Below the pieces are notes generated by a model. That model worked only from the letters and a program-made list of their open reading frames with translations, had not been told where the DNA came from and made no database searches. Both the position numbers and the translations under genes were made by a program. Below are positions 53,751 to 62,333 of a DNA stretch of 64,000 bases, piece after piece (positions within the stretch are counted from its first letter, which is position 1; every line of letters begins with the position of its first letter). Origin of the DNA: Arabiibacter massiliensis (lineage in GTDB: Bacteria; Actinomycetota; Coriobacteriia; Coriobacteriales; Eggerthellaceae); the NCBI RefSeq assembly GCF_900169505.1, contig NZ_LT827021.1, positions 1,550,001 through 1,614,000 on the forward strand, written 5' to 3'.

Positions 53751-54302
53751 ATGAAGAAGAGGATTGTTGCAATCGCCTGCGCTGCAGCGCTGATGCTCGC
53801 GATGCCGACGCTGGCTTGGGCTGCCCCCAGCCCCAGCGGCAACACCGTCAAGGACAGCAACGGCGTGAGCGCCACCGTGAAGGCCGAGAGCGGCACGATC
53901 GAGGGCATCCAGGTGTCCCCGAAGGCTGCCAGCAACGCCCAGGGCAACGTCATCGCCTCCTTTGAGGTGAAGGGCGACGCCACCAACGTCACGATGACGT
54001 TCAACGTCGGCGCCAAGTACGCCGGCTACGCCTACACGGTGTACATCCAGCACAACGACGGCACGACCGAGGCCAAGTCCGGCACCGTCGCCGCCGACGG
54101 CACCATCACCGTCAACGTCGACAAGCTGTCGATCTTCTCGATCGCCATCGGCGACAAGGTGGCCGACTCCTCCGCCTCCAACACGGGCGCGAAGTCCCCG
54201 CAGACCGGCGTTGACTTCGGCATGGTCGCCGGTGCGACGGCCGTCGCTGCCGTGGCCGCTGGCGTCGTGTTCGTGGCCCTGCGCAAGAAGGTCACCGAAT
54301 AA
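53751..54302 (+). CDS. Small sortase-anchored surface protein with SPQTG sorting signal
   Basis: 183 residues. Signal peptide 1-24 (MKKRIVAIACAAALMLAMPT, cleavage after AWA), a beta-rich domain of about 115 residues, then SPQTG at 149-153, a hydrophobic span and the basic tail LRKKVTE: a complete cell-wall sorting signal. The motif differs from both LPXTG and the NPQTN of classical class B substrates. A class B-like sortase gene follows 132 bases downstream, so it is the likely cognate enzyme. A strong promoter lies upstream and a terminator after it, suggesting high expression of this gene alone. Function unknown. Confidence 0.8.
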   Translation: MKKRIVAIACAAALMLAMPTLAWAAPSPSGNTVKDSNGVSATVKAESGTIEGIQVSPKAASNAQGNVIASFEVKGDATNVTMTFNVGAKYAGYAYTVYIQHNDGTTEAKSGTVAADGTITVNVDKLSIFSIAIGDKVADSSASNTGAKSPQTGVDFGMVAGATAVAAVAAGVVFVALRKKVTE

Positions 54303-54333
54303 CCCTTCGGCACCTCTTATAGAGCTTCTATCG

Positions 54334-54366
54334 AAGAGACCTGTTTTGCGACAGGTCTCTTCTTAT
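54334..54366 (+). terminator. Terminator after the SPQTG protein gene
   Basis: Stem AAGAGACCTGT / ACAGGTCTCTT with a 6-base loop, followed by CTTAT. It sits between the substrate gene and the sortase gene, so it may attenuate rather than fully stop transcription. Confidence 0.8.
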
Positions 54367-54434
54367 ATGCGCAACCGATTTGCTACTATAGTTCGATCAT
54401 TTAGCACTCTTCCGCGAAAGCGAGCAGTTCCCCC

Positions 54435-55307
54435 ATGTCAAACGCACCTCAAAACCAGCGCCACGCCAATCTCGAGCCCCGGCACGCGAAAACGCCCGCC
54501 CAGCAGGACAAGGGCAGGAAGCGCTCCATCGTGATCCTCTCGGTGATCCTAGCGCTCCTCCTCTGCGGCGTCGCGGCCGGCGTCGGCTATATGCTCTGGC
54601 AGCAAAGCGAGCTCAACCGCGTGGCCGAGGAGATGCGCAACACCCCGGTGCCCGAGCCCGTCGACAAACCGGCCGAGGGCCCCGCCGAGGAAGCCCCCGC
54701 CGACGACCGGGTGGAGAACCCCATCGACTTCGCCTCGCTCAAGCTGGAGAACCCCGACATCTACGCGTGGATCTACGTTCCCGGCACCGATGTGAACCTG
54801 CCCGTGCTGCAAAGCGCCACGAACGACTTCCTCTACCTCGACCACAACAAGGACGGCGAGTACGCGGTCGAAGGCGCCATCTACACCGAGATGGCCAACA
54901 GCACCGATTTCACCGACCCGGTGACGCTGATCTACGGCCACAACCTGCAGAACGGCACGATGTTCTCCACGCTGCACTACTTCGAGAACGAGGAGTTCTT
55001 CGCCGAGCACGAGGACCTGCTCATCTACACGCCGGGGCACGTGCTCACCTACCGCATCGTCTCGGCGTACCTCTACGACGACCGCCACATCCTGAACTCC
55101 TACGACTTCTCAGATCCCGACGTGCTGCAGGGCTACCTTGATTCTGTGATGAATCCGGATTCTCTGCTGGTTAACGTGCGATCCGACACCGAATTGTCAA
55201 TTGATGATAGAATAGTGCAGTTGAGCACATGCATGAGCGATACAAGCCATACGACCAGCCGTTATATCGTCACTGGAGTGTTGATCGATGACCAACCGAC
55301 CTACTAA
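54435..55307 (+). CDS. Class B-like sortase
   Basis: 290 residues. A Lys/Arg-rich cytosolic start is followed by a TM at about 31-52, a Pro/Glu linker and a sortase domain from about 95. Catalytic residues: His in LIYGHNLQNGTMFSTL, Cys in VQLSTCMS and Arg in TSRYIVTGVL. The extra N-terminal helices and the TMFSTL...YFENEEFFAEH segment match class B. The stop overlaps the LCP gene by 20 bases. The cognate substrate is probably the adjacent SPQTG protein. Confidence 0.9.
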   Translation: MSNAPQNQRHANLEPRHAKTPAQQDKGRKRSIVILSVILALLLCGVAAGVGYMLWQQSELNRVAEEMRNTPVPEPVDKPAEGPAEEAPADDRVENPIDFASLKLENPDIYAWIYVPGTDVNLPVLQSATNDFLYLDHNKDGEYAVEGAIYTEMANSTDFTDPVTLIYGHNLQNGTMFSTLHYFENEEFFAEHEDLLIYTPGHVLTYRIVSAYLYDDRHILNSYDFSDPDVLQGYLDSVMNPDSLLVNVRSDTELSIDDRIVQLSTCMSDTSHTTSRYIVTGVLIDDQPTY

Positions 55308-56475
55308 CAGACCGGCACAGCCCCCGCGCCCGCGCGAGGCCAGGCCGACCTCCGCATCGGGCATGCCCTCTGCGAACCGCAACGAGGCATCGGACTTCTT
55401 CGCCTCGCAGGCGGCCTCCCAGAACCAGGAGGTCCTCATCCGCAAGCGCAAGCGCAGCCATAAGAAGCGCAACAAGCGCATCCGCACGGCGCTCATCGTG
55501 GTTGCCGCCATCGCGCTGGTGGGCGGCGGCATCGCCTGGGGCGTCATGAGCAGCATCAAGGCGGGCGAGAACGCCGTCCACGAGGTGGCGCAGGCCGCGG
55601 ACATCCAGACCGCCGAGGAGGCCGTCACCTACGACGAGGGCAAGACGGTCAAGTACAACGGCCACACCTACGCCCTCAACGAGAACATGGTGTCCCTCTG
55701 CATCATCGGCTACGACCGCACCGCGCCGGCCGACGCCGGAGAGAAGGCCGGCCAGGCCGACGCCGTCATGGTGATGGCGTTCGACACGGAGACGGGCTCG
55801 GTGACCGCCATCGGGCTGCCGCGCGACTCCATGGTGGAGGTGGGCGAGTTCGTGGGCGACGCCTTCATCGGCCTCGACCAGATGCAGCTGTGCCTGGCCT
55901 ACAGCTACGGCGACGGCCGCGAGACCAGCTGCGACTACACCACCACCGTGGCTTCCCGCGTGCTGTACAACATGCCCATCTCCTACTACTTCGCACTCGA
56001 CCTGAGCGGCGTGGGCCCGCTGAACGACTCCATCGGCGGCGTGGCGCTCACTCCTTTGCAGACCATCCCCAACACGAACATCGTGGAGGGCCAGGACACG
56101 GTGCTGTTCGGCGACAACGCGCTGCGCTACGTGCAGTGGCGCGACACCTCGGTGCTCACCTCCTCGCTCGACCGCCAGGAGCGCCAGGTGCAGTACATCA
56201 AGGCCTTCGCCGCCCAGGCGCTCGGGATGGCGCAGGGCAACGTGGGCACTCTGCTCGACCTGTTCAACACGGCAAGCGAGTATTCCATCACCAACCTCGG
56301 CGTGAACGAGTTCAGCTACCTGGCCACCTCGGTGCTCTCGAGCGGCATCACGAGCCTCGACGTGGTCACGCTCTCGGGCGAGATGCAGCAGGGCGAGAAG
56401 TACGCCGAGTTCTACCTCGACAAGGACGCCGTGTACCAGACGGTGTTGGACGTGTACTACCGCCAGGTCGACTAG
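55288..56475 (+). CDS. LytR-CpsA-Psr (LCP) family glycan ligase
   Basis: 395 residues. A disordered basic N-terminus (RKRKRSHKKRNKRIR) leads to a TM at about 67-88 and an extracellular LCP domain: ADAVMVMAFDTETGSVTAIG LPRDSMV, the acidic and basic residues around DLSGVGPLNDSIGGVALTP, and LRYVQWRDTS ... LDRQERQVQYIKAF. LCP enzymes transfer lipid-linked glycans to peptidoglycan, which fits final attachment of the polymer made by the divergent operon. Translationally coupled to the sortase. Confidence 0.92.
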   Translation: MTNRPTNRPAQPPRPREARPTSASGMPSANRNEASDFFASQAASQNQEVLIRKRKRSHKKRNKRIRTALIVVAAIALVGGGIAWGVMSSIKAGENAVHEVAQAADIQTAEEAVTYDEGKTVKYNGHTYALNENMVSLCIIGYDRTAPADAGEKAGQADAVMVMAFDTETGSVTAIGLPRDSMVEVGEFVGDAFIGLDQMQLCLAYSYGDGRETSCDYTTTVASRVLYNMPISYYFALDLSGVGPLNDSIGGVALTPLQTIPNTNIVEGQDTVLFGDNALRYVQWRDTSVLTSSLDRQERQVQYIKAFAAQALGMAQGNVGTLLDLFNTASEYSITNLGVNEFSYLATSVLSSGITSLDVVTLSGEMQQGEKYAEFYLDKDAVYQTVLDVYYRQVD

Positions 56476-56523
56476 CGTCGTCCGGCCTTAGGTGACCCCG
56501 GGCTTTATAAGGAGAGATACCCC

Positions 56524-57186
56524 GTGACCCTGTTAGAATTGCTCCACCTGCTTCGGAAGAAGTGGTTCCTCGTCGTGCTGTTCCCGCTCGTGTTCGCCGG
56601 CGCGACCGCCGCGTACTGCTGGGGCTTCATGTCGAACGACTACACTTCCAGCGTGTCGCTGTACGTGCTCAACAAGACCTCCGACCAGGGGACGGGCGTC
56701 ACGAGCAGCGACACCACCGCCAGCCAGCAGCTCGCCAACGACATCGCCGTGTTCACGCAGACCAACCGCGTGCTCGACGCCACCGCGCAGGCGCTCGGCA
56801 TGAGCTCGCTCGAAGGCTACGACATCGAGGTGACCTCGGCCACCACCAACCGCGTCATCACGCTGAGCGTGACGGGCAAGAAGCCCGAGGCCGTGGCGCA
56901 GATCGCCGACGAGCTTGCCAAGCAGACGGCCACGGTGGCCGTGGACACCATGGAGCTGCAGGCCATCAACGTCGTCGACGCCGCCCAGGTGCCCACCGCG
57001 CCGTCGGGCCCGAACCGCATCATGTACACCGCCGTCGCCTTTTTGGCGGGCCTGTTCTTCGCCGTGGCGCTCATCGTGCTGCTCGATCTGATCGACGTGA
57101 CGGTGAAGAGCCCGGAAGAGGCCGAGGAGCTGCTGGGGCTGCCCGTTCTGGGCCGCATGCCCGCGCTGAAGGGTAAGGGGAACTAA
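56524..57186 (+). CDS. Wzz/CpsC-type chain-length and kinase-activator protein
   Basis: 220 residues. N-terminal LLELLHLLRKKWFLVVLFPL starts the first TM, an extracellular domain of about 130 residues follows, and a second TM lies at about 168-190. The cytosolic tail VTVKSPEEAEELLGLPVLGR is the activator segment for the BY-kinase. Starts at GTG 56524 with AAGGAGAG upstream. The kinase gene follows after 2 bases. Confidence 0.9.
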   Translation: MTLLELLHLLRKKWFLVVLFPLVFAGATAAYCWGFMSNDYTSSVSLYVLNKTSDQGTGVTSSDTTASQQLANDIAVFTQTNRVLDATAQALGMSSLEGYDIEVTSATTNRVITLSVTGKKPEAVAQIADELAKQTATVAVDTMELQAINVVDAAQVPTAPSGPNRIMYTAVAFLAGLFFAVALIVLLDLIDVTVKSPEEAEELLGLPVLGRMPALKGKGN

Positions 57187-57188
57187 CC

Positions 57189-58157
57189 ATGGCTAAGAAG
57201 AGCAAGAAGATCCTCGCGCGCTTCGTGCACCCGCAGCTGTCCAACGCCTCCAAGACGCTGCTCGCGAACATCCGCTTCGCCTCGGTGGACGAGAAGGTGA
57301 AGACCCTCGTGGTCACCTCGTCGGAGCAGAACGAGGGCAAGACCATCGTGTCGACGAACCTGGCCAACGCCATCGCCACCTCGGGCAAGAAGGTGCTCAT
57401 CGTGGAGGCCGACATGCGCCGCCGCTCGCTCGGCAAGCTGCTGGACATCCACCCGGCTCACGGAATTTACGCCGCCCTCTCGGGCACCGCGTCGCTCAAC
57501 GAGACCATCCAGCCGACGAACATCCCGAACCTCTACTTCATGGACGCCGAGCCGAGCATCCCGAGCCCCGCCGACATCCTCAGCACGAAGCGGTTCGCCT
57601 CGCTCGTGGACAAGCTGCGCGACTCGTTCGACTATGTGATCTTCGACACGCCGCCGGTGTCGCTGTTCGTCGATGCCGCCGTGCTGAGCAGCCTCGTCGA
57701 CGGCACGCTTTTGGTAGTGCGCCAGAACCAGACGAAGCGCTCGGTGGTGGTGAAGTGCGCGCAGCAGCTGCGCGTGGCCGACGCCCGCGTCCTGGGCACG
57801 GTGATGACGTTCTGCACCGACGACGAGAGCAACTACTACTACGCCTACTACACGCAGGACGGCAAGCGCGTGGAAAAGGGCGATTCGGACAAGACCGCTT
57901 TCGCGGAGGGCATGAGCGCCCCGGTGGAGTGGGAGCAGGACGTGCAGCCCTCGCCGCGTCGCCAGGCGGCGGCCGCGCGTTCGGCCGCGCAGCCGCGCGC
58001 GGGCGCGGGCGCGGGCGCGGGCGATGCGAGGGGCGGTGCTGCCGGTGCTGCTGGCGCCGGCGCTGGTGCGGGCAACCCCTACGCGCCCAACGCGTTCAAG
58101 TCCATCACGACGGGCGGCGCGAAGGCCCCCCGCCACAAGAACAAGCCGCGTTCGTAG
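57189..58157 (+). CDS. CpsD/CapB-type tyrosine kinase
   Basis: 322 residues. Cytosolic BY-kinase: Walker A VTSSEQNEGKTIVSTNLA (near 45), Walker A' VLIVEADMRRRS and Walker B FDYVIFDTPPV. A tyrosine cluster NYYYAYYTQDG lies near 218. Unusually, it is followed by a further 90 residues rich in Gly, Ala, Arg and Pro, whereas CpsD proteins usually end with the cluster. Phosphorylation cycles of this kinase with the Wzz-like activator and the PHP phosphatase set chain length and export. Confidence 0.92.
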   Translation: MAKKSKKILARFVHPQLSNASKTLLANIRFASVDEKVKTLVVTSSEQNEGKTIVSTNLANAIATSGKKVLIVEADMRRRSLGKLLDIHPAHGIYAALSGTASLNETIQPTNIPNLYFMDAEPSIPSPADILSTKRFASLVDKLRDSFDYVIFDTPPVSLFVDAAVLSSLVDGTLLVVRQNQTKRSVVVKCAQQLRVADARVLGTVMTFCTDDESNYYYAYYTQDGKRVEKGDSDKTAFAEGMSAPVEWEQDVQPSPRRQAAAARSAAQPRAGAGAGAGDARGGAAGAAGAGAGAGNPYAPNAFKSITTGGAKAPRHKNKPRS

Positions 58158-58175
58158 GCTTCGGGTCGCCGGGAC

Positions 58176-58808
58176 ATGTTCGACCTCCATTGCCATATCC
58201 TGTTCGACGTCGACGACGGGTCGAAGGACCTCGCCGAATCGCAGGCCATGCTCAACGCCGCGCGCGCCTCGGGTATCGACACCATCGTGTGCACGCCGCA
58301 TTGCCGCGGCTCGCATTTCGACTACCAGCGCATCGTCGACCACTTCGAGGTGCTGAGCGCCTACGCCCGTTCCCAGGGGTTCGAGATGACGCTGGGCTTC
58401 GAGGTGTTCTGGGAGAACCTGGTGAGCATCGGGTTGGAGAACGCGCCGAAGCTGTGCTTCGAGGGCACGGACCTGCTGCTGCTCGAGTTCGGCGTGGGCA
58501 GCCTGCCGCCCAACTGGCAGCGCATCATCTACAACCTGCGTGGGCAGGGCATCCAGCCCATCATCGCCCACCCCGAGCGCTACCGCCCGGTGCAGAACGA
58601 CCTCGACCTCGCCGTGGAGATGAAGGATCTCGGATGCCTCTTGCAGCTGTCGGGGAACTTCGCTTCCGGGGGCTTCCGCAGCGGCAGCAAGAAGACGGCC
58701 CTCAAGCTGCTCGAGAACGACCTGGTGGACTACATCGCCTCCGACGCCCACTGCGTCGCCGACTACGAGGACTACCGCAAAGCCCTCAAGATCGCCCAGC
58801 GGTACTGA
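58176..58808 (+). CDS. CpsB/YwqE-type PHP tyrosine-protein phosphatase
   Basis: 210 residues. PHP metal-binding motifs: MFDLHCHILFDVDDGSKDLA, TIVCTPHCRGSH, IIAHPERYRP and ASDAHC. Dephosphorylates the CpsD-type kinase encoded immediately upstream. Last gene of the plus-strand operon. Confidence 0.92.
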   Translation: MFDLHCHILFDVDDGSKDLAESQAMLNAARASGIDTIVCTPHCRGSHFDYQRIVDHFEVLSAYARSQGFEMTLGFEVFWENLVSIGLENAPKLCFEGTDLLLLEFGVGSLPPNWQRIIYNLRGQGIQPIIAHPERYRPVQNDLDLAVEMKDLGCLLQLSGNFASGGFRSGSKKTALKLLENDLVDYIASDAHCVADYEDYRKALKIAQRY

Positions 58809-58828
58809 CGGGGAGCGCGACAAAGGGC

Positions 58829-58906
58829 GCTGATGACGCAGGACGGGGGTAATGTCATCAAATCCGACCGGATTTGATGACATTACCCCCGTCCTGCGTC
58901 ATCAGC
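58829..58906. repeat. Long perfect hairpin, 37-bp arms
   Basis: 58829-58865 (GCTGATGACGCAGGACGGGG to AAATCC) is exactly inverted at 58870-58906 with only 4 loop bases. Related in sequence to the hairpin at 32597-32700 (AGGACGGGGGTAATGTCA against GGGACGGGGATATTGTCA). Confidence 0.9.
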
Positions 58907-58928
58907 TCCTCCCCCAGCCATCCCTGCA

Positions 58929-58964
58929 AACAAGAACGCCGCCTCTTGGGGCGGCGTTCTTGTT
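58929..58964. terminator. Bidirectional terminator
   Basis: A 15-bp perfect stem (AACAAGAACGCCGCC / GGCGGCGTTCTTGTT) with a 6-base loop between the convergent phosphatase and efp genes. Confidence 0.85.
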
Positions 58965-58995
58965 CGACTGAAAGTCGGCAAGCCGACGGGGTTGG

Positions 58996-59556
58996 CTAGA
59001 CGCGCTTGATGAAGCGGCCGTCGCGGGTATCGATCTGCAGGATGTCGCCGGGCTCGACGAACATGGGAACCTGCACCACCGCGCCCGTCTCAAGCGTAGC
59101 GGGCTTCGTGGTGCCCTGGACGGTGTCGCCCTTGAAGCCGGGGTCGGTCTCGGTCACCTCGAGCTCCACGAACATCTGGGGTTCGATGCTGATCAGCTCG
59201 TCGCCGGCGTACAGCAGGCTGGCCTCGTCGTTCTCCTTGAGCCACTTGGCGGCGTCGCCCACGGTGTCGACCGGGATGGCCATCTGCTCGAACGTGTCGT
59301 TGTCCATGAAGTTGAAGTCGGCGCCGTCGTTGTACAGGTACTGCAGCTTGCGCGTCTCGAGGCGCACGGCGTCGAACTTCGTGCCGGCGTTGAACGTGTA
59401 GTCCACGACGCGGCCGGAGCGGATGTCGCGCAGCTTCGTGCGGACGAACGCGCCGCCCTTGCCGGGCTTGACGTGCTGGAACTCGACGATCGTGCAGAGC
59501 TTGCCGTTGTACTCGATGCACATGCCGTTCTTGAAGTCGGCGGTGGAAATTGCCAT
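58996..59556 (-). CDS. efp: Translation elongation factor P
   Basis: 186 residues, three beta-barrel domains: MAISTADFKNGMCIEYNGKL, the modifiable loop VKPGKGGAFVRTKLRD with Lys at the tip, and the C-terminal GAVVQVPMFVEPGDILQIDT R. Relieves ribosome stalling at polyproline. ATG 59556 has AAAGGATC upstream. No EpmA/EarP-like modifier lies nearby. Confidence 0.96.
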   Translation of the reverse strand: MAISTADFKNGMCIEYNGKLCTIVEFQHVKPGKGGAFVRTKLRDIRSGRVVDYTFNAGTKFDAVRLETRKLQYLYNDGADFNFMDNDTFEQMAIPVDTVGDAAKWLKENDEASLLYAGDELISIEPQMFVELEVTETDPGFKGDTVQGTTKPATLETGAVVQVPMFVEPGDILQIDTRDGRFIKRV

Positions 59557-59640
59557 GGTCGGTGATCCTTTCGCTCGCGGGCGTCGCAAATGGCGCGGCC
59601 CCGCTCGTCATGCAAACTGGAACAGTATAGACGCAAGCGG

Positions 59641-60810
59641 CTACAAAATCACCATGTCGTGGGGGGATTGCGTGAAAATATCGAAACCGGACTCCGTGAT
59701 CGCGCCGAAATCCTCCAGGCGCATGCCGAACTCGCCGGGCAAATAGATGCCGGGCTCCACGGTGACCACGTTGCCTACGGCGAGCGGCTCCTCGTTGCGC
59801 GGCGAGAGGTTAGGCTCCTCGTGGATGTCGATACCCACGCCGTGGCCCAGGCTGTGGCCCATCGTCCCGCCGAAGCCGTGCTCTTCAAGCACGCGCTCGG
59901 CCAGCTCGTGGGCCTCCTTGCCGGTAATGCCGGGACGCAGGAGGGCCTCGACGCGCTCGTTGGCCTCGCGGATGGCCCCGTAGGCGGCGCGCATGCGCTC
60001 GTCGGGCTCGCCGAGGAACACCGTGCGCGTCATGTCCGAGCAGTACCCGCGCGCCCGCGCGCCGAAGTCGAGCACGACGCACTGCCCCGCCTCAAGCGGC
60101 GTTTCGCCGGGGACGGCATGCGGGCTCGCGCCGTTGGCACCGGTCGCCACGATGGAGGGGAACGCAAGCCCCTCCGCGCCGTGGCGGCGCATGAAGTCCT
60201 CGAGCTCGATCTGCACCTCGAGCTCCGTGAGGCCCGGGCGCATGAAGCCGACGATGTGCGCGAACGCCGCGTCGGTGACGGCCTGCGCCTGCTTCATGCG
60301 GGCGATCTCCGCCTGGTCCTTCACGGCGCGCAGGCTGCGGACGAAGCCGGAGGTCTCGCGCAGCTCCGGGCGCGCGGGCGCGTCGGCGAAGGCAGCCTCG
60401 AGCGCGCGGTACTCGGCGAGGGTTATGGAGTCCTCTATGCCGAGGGAGAAAGTGGCGGCATCCTCGGCTGGCGCCGCAGGGGATCCTTCGACTCCGGCGG
60501 CTGCGCCGCCTCCGCTCAGGATGACATTCGCGGCGAACTTCGCATGCGTCTTGCGTTCGGCGTCCACTTCCACGGCTCGTTCGGCGGCTGCGGCGGCGCG
60601 GGCGGCTTCGGCGTAGCGGGAGTCGGTGTGGAGCACAGCGGCGTCGGGGCCGACGAGGAGCGCGTGGGCGTCCTCGTCGTCGAACACGCCGTCGAAGGCC
60701 GTGAGCCATGCGATATTGGACGTGTCGCGCACAAGGAACGCGCCCAGGCCCGCCTCCGCGCAGGCGGCGCGCATCCGCGCAAGGCGCTCGCTAGAGGCCG
60801 AGCAAGACAT
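59641..60810 (-). CDS. Xaa-Pro aminopeptidase (M24 family)
   Basis: 389 residues. The N-terminal creatinase-like domain (1-130) leads to an M24 metallopeptidase domain: [19 protein letters not shown] (two Asp), [18 protein letters not shown] (His) and [20 protein letters not shown] (Glu), with a final Glu in the FGAITESG region. Residues about 96-115 ([20 protein letters not shown]) are encoded by a palindromic repeat copy and lie between the two domains, where they probably form a loop. ATG 60810 has GGAGG 6 bases before it and overlaps aroQ by 20 bases. It often accompanies efp. Confidence 0.93.
   Translation of the reverse strand: MSCSASSERLARMRAACAEAGLGAFLVRDTSNIAWLTAFDGVFDDEDAHALLVGPDAAVLHTDSRYAEAARAAAAAERAVEVDAERKTHAKFAANVILSGGGAAAGVEGSPAAPAEDAATFSLGIEDSITLAEYRALEAAFADAPARPELRETSGFVRSLRAVKDQAEIARMKQAQAVTDAAFAHIVGFMRPGLTELEVQIELEDFMRRHGAEGLAFPSIVATGANGASPHAVPGETPLEAGQCVVLDFGARARGYCSDMTRTVFLGEPDERMRAAYGAIREANERVEALLRPGITGKEAHELAERVLEEHGFGGTMGHSLGHGVGIDIHEEPNLSPRNEEPLAVGNVVTVEPGIYLPGEFGMRLEDFGAITESGFDIFTQSPHDMVIL
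60466..60525. repeat. Palindromic repeat, copy 7, inside the peptidase gene
   Basis: GGCTGGCGCCGCAGGGGATC, CTTCGACTCCGG and CTCAGGATGAC are one half-unit of the intergenic repeat family, located within coding sequence and kept in frame. Confidence 0.9.
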
Positions 60811-61219
60811 CCACGGCCTCCTCGTACCCGGCGACTCCCTTGCCCTTGATCTGGGCGACGCACACCGGCGCGATGACGGACACGCGGCGGAACTCCTCGC
60901 GCGTGTCGATGTCGGAGATATGAACCTCCACGCAGGGCACGTCGATGGACGACACCGCATCGCGCAGCGCGTAGGAGTAGTGCGTGTGCGCGCCGGGGTT
61001 GTACACGATGCCGTCGTAGACGCCGCGCGCCGCGTGCAGCCGGTCGATGAGCGCGCCTTCGTGGTTGGACTGGAAGCAGTCCACCTCGGTGCCGCGCTCG
61101 GCCGCGTAGGCCCGCACCCGCTCCTCCACGTCGGCGAGCGTGGTGGTTCCGTACACGGCAGGCTCGCGCACGCCGAGCAGGTTGAGGTTCGGGCCGTTCA
61201 TCAGCAAAAGCTTCTTCAT
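60791..61219 (-). CDS. aroQ: 3-dehydroquinate dehydratase, type II
   Basis: 142 residues, third step of the shikimate pathway. Motifs: [20 protein letters not shown] with the catalytic Tyr, [31 protein letters not shown] and [16 protein letters not shown] with the catalytic His. ATG 61219 lies 1 base after the aroB stop. Confidence 0.95.
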   Translation of the reverse strand: MKKLLLMNGPNLNLLGVREPAVYGTTTLADVEERVRAYAAERGTEVDCFQSNHEGALIDRLHAARGVYDGIVYNPGAHTHYSYALRDAVSSIDVPCVEVHISDIDTREEFRRVSVIAPVCVAQIKGKGVAGYEEAVDVLLGL

Positions 61220-61220
61220 G

Positions 61221-62333
61221 TCACCGCTCCTTCGACCGCGCCCAGGCACCCAGGTGCTCGAGCAGCGTCCCGTCGTCCACATCCGCAAGCTCCCAATCGC
61301 CCACGTCGCGTGGCAGCACGAAACGCACCTGGCCGTGGCGGGCCTTCTTGTCGCGCTTCATGGCGTCGAGCAGCGCGGCCGGCTCGGCCGACCAGGAAAG
61401 CGCCGGCAGCCCGAGCGCGTCGAGCAGCGCGTCCTGCGACTCCACGAGCGCCATCGGCGTGCCGACGAGCGCCGCCCCCAGACGCGCGGAGAAACGCATG
61501 CCCTCGGCCACGGCCGCGCCGTGCGAGAACGTGCCGTAGCCCGCCAGCGCCTCGACGGCGTGGCCGAGCGTATGCCCGTAGTTCAGGCACTCGCGCACGC
61601 CCTTGCTCTCGGTCTTGTCGGCGGCCACCACGTCGGCCTTGAACACCACCGAGCGCGCGATGGCCTCGGCCACCACGGCCTCGTCGCGCGCCGCGAGCGC
61701 GCCGGCCGCGTCAGCCAGCCAGAAGAAGAACTCGTCGGAGTCGATGAGCGCCGCCTTCGCGATCTCGGCGCACCCGCACGCCCACTCGCGGTCATCGAGC
61801 GTGGCGAGCGTGTCGGTGTCGGCACACACGTAGAGCGGCTGCTTGAACGTGCCCACCAGGTTCTTTCCCGCCGCCAGGTTCACGCCGGTCTTGCCGCCCA
61901 CCGACGAGTCCACCATGGCCAGAAGCGTCGTGGGAACCTGCGCCACGGGCACGCCGCGCATGTACGTGGAGGCGACGAACCCCGCGAGGTCGCCCACCAC
62001 GCCGCCGCCGAGCGCCACCACCGCGCAGTCGCGCCCGAGGCCCAGTCCCGCCATGGCCTCCCAGATCTCGCCCGCCACGGCGATGGACTTCGCGTCCTCG
62101 CCCGCCGGCACGGCGATGTCGCTCACCCGGAAACCCGCCTCCGCAAGCGAGGCTTTCGCCTGGTCGCGGTACAGGGGGCCGACGTTGCCGTCGGTTACGA
62201 CGAGCGCGCGCTCCGCGGCCTCGAGGGCGGGCAGCGCGCGCAGGTGCGCACCGAGCCGCGCGAGCACGCCGCCGCCGATGCGCACGTCGTAGGCCGCCTC
62301 GCCGGGGATGTTCACCACTACTTTCGCGGACAT
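61221..62333 (-). CDS. aroB: 3-dehydroquinate synthase
   Basis: 370 residues, second shikimate step (DAHP to dehydroquinate, NAD and Zn dependent). Motifs: [50 protein letters not shown] and the metal-site [15 protein letters not shown] 62333 lies within the last codons of aroK (16-base overlap). Confidence 0.96.
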   Translation of the reverse strand: MSAKVVVNIPGEAAYDVRIGGGVLARLGAHLRALPALEAAERALVVTDGNVGPLYRDQAKASLAEAGFRVSDIAVPAGEDAKSIAVAGEIWEAMAGLGLGRDCAVVALGGGVVGDLAGFVASTYMRGVPVAQVPTTLLAMVDSSVGGKTGVNLAAGKNLVGTFKQPLYVCADTDTLATLDDREWACGCAEIAKAALIDSDEFFFWLADAAGALAARDEAVVAEAIARSVVFKADVVAADKTESKGVRECLNYGHTLGHAVEALAGYGTFSHGAAVAEGMRFSARLGAALVGTPMALVESQDALLDALGLPALSWSAEPAALLDAMKRDKKARHGQVRFVLPRDVGDWELADVDDGTLLEHLGAWARSKER

